64,000 nt of DNA from Amia ocellicauda (Eukaryota; Chordata; Actinopteri; Amiiformes; Amiidae): assembly GCF_036373705.1 (NCBI RefSeq), contig NC_089851.1, positions 2,945,920 to 3,009,919 on the forward strand, given 5' to 3'. This document shows positions 49,788 through 52,700 of the stretch, in pieces; positions within the stretch are counted from its first letter, which is position 1; every line of letters begins with the position of its first letter. Below the pieces are notes generated by a model. It was not told where the DNA came from and did no database searches. It was given only the letters and a program-made list of their open reading frames with translations. A program made the translations under genes and the position numbers.

Positions 49788-52700
49788 GACAGAGAGAGAG
49801 AGACAGAGGCAGCCTTGTGATATCTAAGTACATTCTTGGTGAAGAGTTGCTGCTGAAATGAATTGTATCCCTTGGAAAAATAAAAGTTGTCTGCAAGGAG
49901 TTGAGAATCCCGCTGGAGGTAAGAGACGTGTCGCCCGGAAGCTCATTGACCGGCTGCATGTACACACGCTTACCTGGAACAAATCGATTTTGGCTCTCCA
50001 GCCTTGTGGTTAAATTAATTGATCCATGTGTATTTAAATACCCTTTACTGCATCAGCATCCCAGTATGCTTCAGAGTAGAGCTCCGCTGCTATATTGACG
50101 CTTCTCGAAGAAGGTAAGTGAATCCCACTCAAGCACCCAGTCTGTGGCACTAACAGTAACTAATACTTACAGTATAAAATATATATATATAGAGCCAAGC
50201 AGCAAACGAACAAGGAAACTGAAGCTCAAGTCTCAAGGTTGTCTGCCGGGGGGAGCGGGCGGTCATAGTCTGCCCCTTTAACCGTTCCTGTTCTCCTGTT
50301 TGTCGTTGCAGATCTGCCCACCTGCCCTGCCAGCCCAGAGCCCACTCAGGTGGACGGTAATGGGGTGCTGCTCACATGGAAGCCAGTCGAGTCCATTCAG
50401 CCGCTCACCTACAGCATCCAATACAGCATAGACGGTACGGACTGCTGTCCCGGGACACCCTGTCCGAGGCAGCACGACTGGATTAAACAGCGCTGCCCGG
50501 TCAATGAGACAAAGCGAGAAGCTGTGACAACCCCCATGGGTGTTGATCCAGCTGAGCTCTCAATTAATTAATTGGACCCTCAATTGAACTAATTTGCTTC
50601 ATGTGACTTTTATTAATTGTTGATAATTAAAAGTTGGAGATTTCAAGTTCCATCTACAGTTTCATACTTTACATGATATCTACAACTGTTTAAAATCATT
50701 TAAGATCGCAGATTAGGCACATTATAAGTTCAATTAGGGTTCAATTAAGTACCCTACCGGTAATGCAGTAACTGAGAGCTCAGCTGGAACAAAAAACAGC
50801 AGGGCAGGGGTCCCCCGGCACAGGATGGAGAGCCACTGTGCCAGAGTGAGTACTGAAAGGTCCCCGAAAGGCACGTGTGCCGCCTGGGTCTGACCTGATG
50901 GAGGTGTTTTGTGTCCCTTTGCTGCAGGAGAGGAGTGGAGTTTGCTGGCGGAAGGGGTGACTGACAGCTGCTACACCGTCAGTGGCCTGCCCAAGGGCTC
51001 AGTGTGTGTCTTCAGGGTGGCCTGCGTCAACGGAGCGGGCATGGGACCCTATAGTCACCCCTCCACTGCCACCACCATCGGAGCAGAGCAAGAAGGCAAG
51101 TTGTGGATCCTAGATTTGAGCGTTAGGGAGGCCGAGCGCCAGTAGCATGCAGCACCACTGCACTGTGTTGGGACGGACTGGTCATCCTGAGTGGGTATGT
51201 CATGGATGTGTCTGCGTGTCTTCTGAGGTTCTGGCTTACCCCCCGTGTCTGTCTGTCTGTGTGTCTCTGTATTTCTCTTCCCTCTCCTCTAGACTCACTC
51301 ATTCCCCTCATCCATTCTGTTCTCCCCGGGGCGGAAGGGGGCGAAGTCCCAGCACAGTCTCCGTTCCCCTTCTTTCCGATGCACAAGAGCTATACGTTTC
51401 TCTCTGAGATCAACAGGTACCGAACAGTCGCAGCTAGACTAGTCCAGGAGACCTCTTGACCCACGTCCTCACACTCAGTGGAGTGACACGCATGTTTCAG
51501 AGAGGGCTCTCACTTCTGATTGTAAGCTGGAAACTGTCTCGGTGCAGCGGGGCTGAGAGCAGATGGGAGTTATCTTGTGATTAAAGTAATACCTTCTTTC
51601 AAAAAAAGTAATAAAATGAATGAATGGATGGATTCATGGATTATAAGACTGGAGATTTCTGATCGTTCTTGTCAGTAAAACCACAATATAAATTGACAAA
51701 ACTCAATTGGCCTCTAGTTTTGTAATAGTAAAAATGTTGCATTACATCAGTGCAAGCCCTAATAATTCTAATAATTCTAATGAAGAGAACAAAAACACAC
51801 ATGACTCCAAACGTGACCTATTTCCACTATAAGAGAAGGTGGAGTCTTATAATTGGGTTTGGTGCTGCCGACTGTTTTCCCATGCCGGGTGTCTCCTTCC
51901 CAGGGGACGCTTCGGCATCGTCAAACAGTGCCGGGAGGACGTCAGCGGGAAGATGTTCGCTGCCAAGATCATCCCATACAAGGCGGACAAGCGCCAGGGG
52001 GTGCTGAGGGAATACCAGGTGCTGAAGAGGCTGCGGCACACCCACCTGGTGCAGCTCCACGCCGCTTTCATCACCCCGCGCTTCCTGGTGCTCGTGGAGG
52101 AGCTGTGTGCCGGCCGGGAGCTGCTGCACAACCTGGCCGAGAGGCACGGCGCCTTGCTTTACGTTTAACCTTTTGTGATCTGTGACTGATGTTAGTGCAT
52201 GATGTTTATGTTTACTATTGTTTAGAAGAGGGGGAAAGGGAGGAGCGAGAGAGCAGGTGATCACACACACTCGGGTCGGTTTCTAAACGAAAGGTTCTGA
52301 TGCCGTTTAAGATTAGAGCTACAGAGATGCAGTGGGGATCTATGAGATGCTTAGTTAAGCCAATACAGTGAAACCAGGACACACACTTGGATGTTAAAGT
52401 CTTCGTCTTCCAGTTAAAATTGTGCGGTGGGTGAAGGGCTGACTGTGTGACTAAAATGCACTGAATAACACACGCGTGTAACAGGAACACGGGTCTCTGA
52501 TGTGCGCTGTGTGCTGGGTCCCGCAGGGACTCGTACTCGGAGCTGGAGGTGCGCGAGTTCCTGCAGCAGATCCTCAGCGCGGCCGAGTACCTGCACTGCC
52601 GCCGGGTCCTGCACCTGGACCTCAAGCCCGACAACATGCTGGTCACCGAGTGCAGCCTGCTCAAGGTGGTGGACTTTGGCTCTGCGCAGATGTTCACGCC

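Noticed and set aside
51839..52168. Reading kinase 2 N-lobe as a separate short gene ending at 52168
   Set aside because: The frame, acceptor and homology show it is an internal obscurin exon; the stop lies in the following intron.
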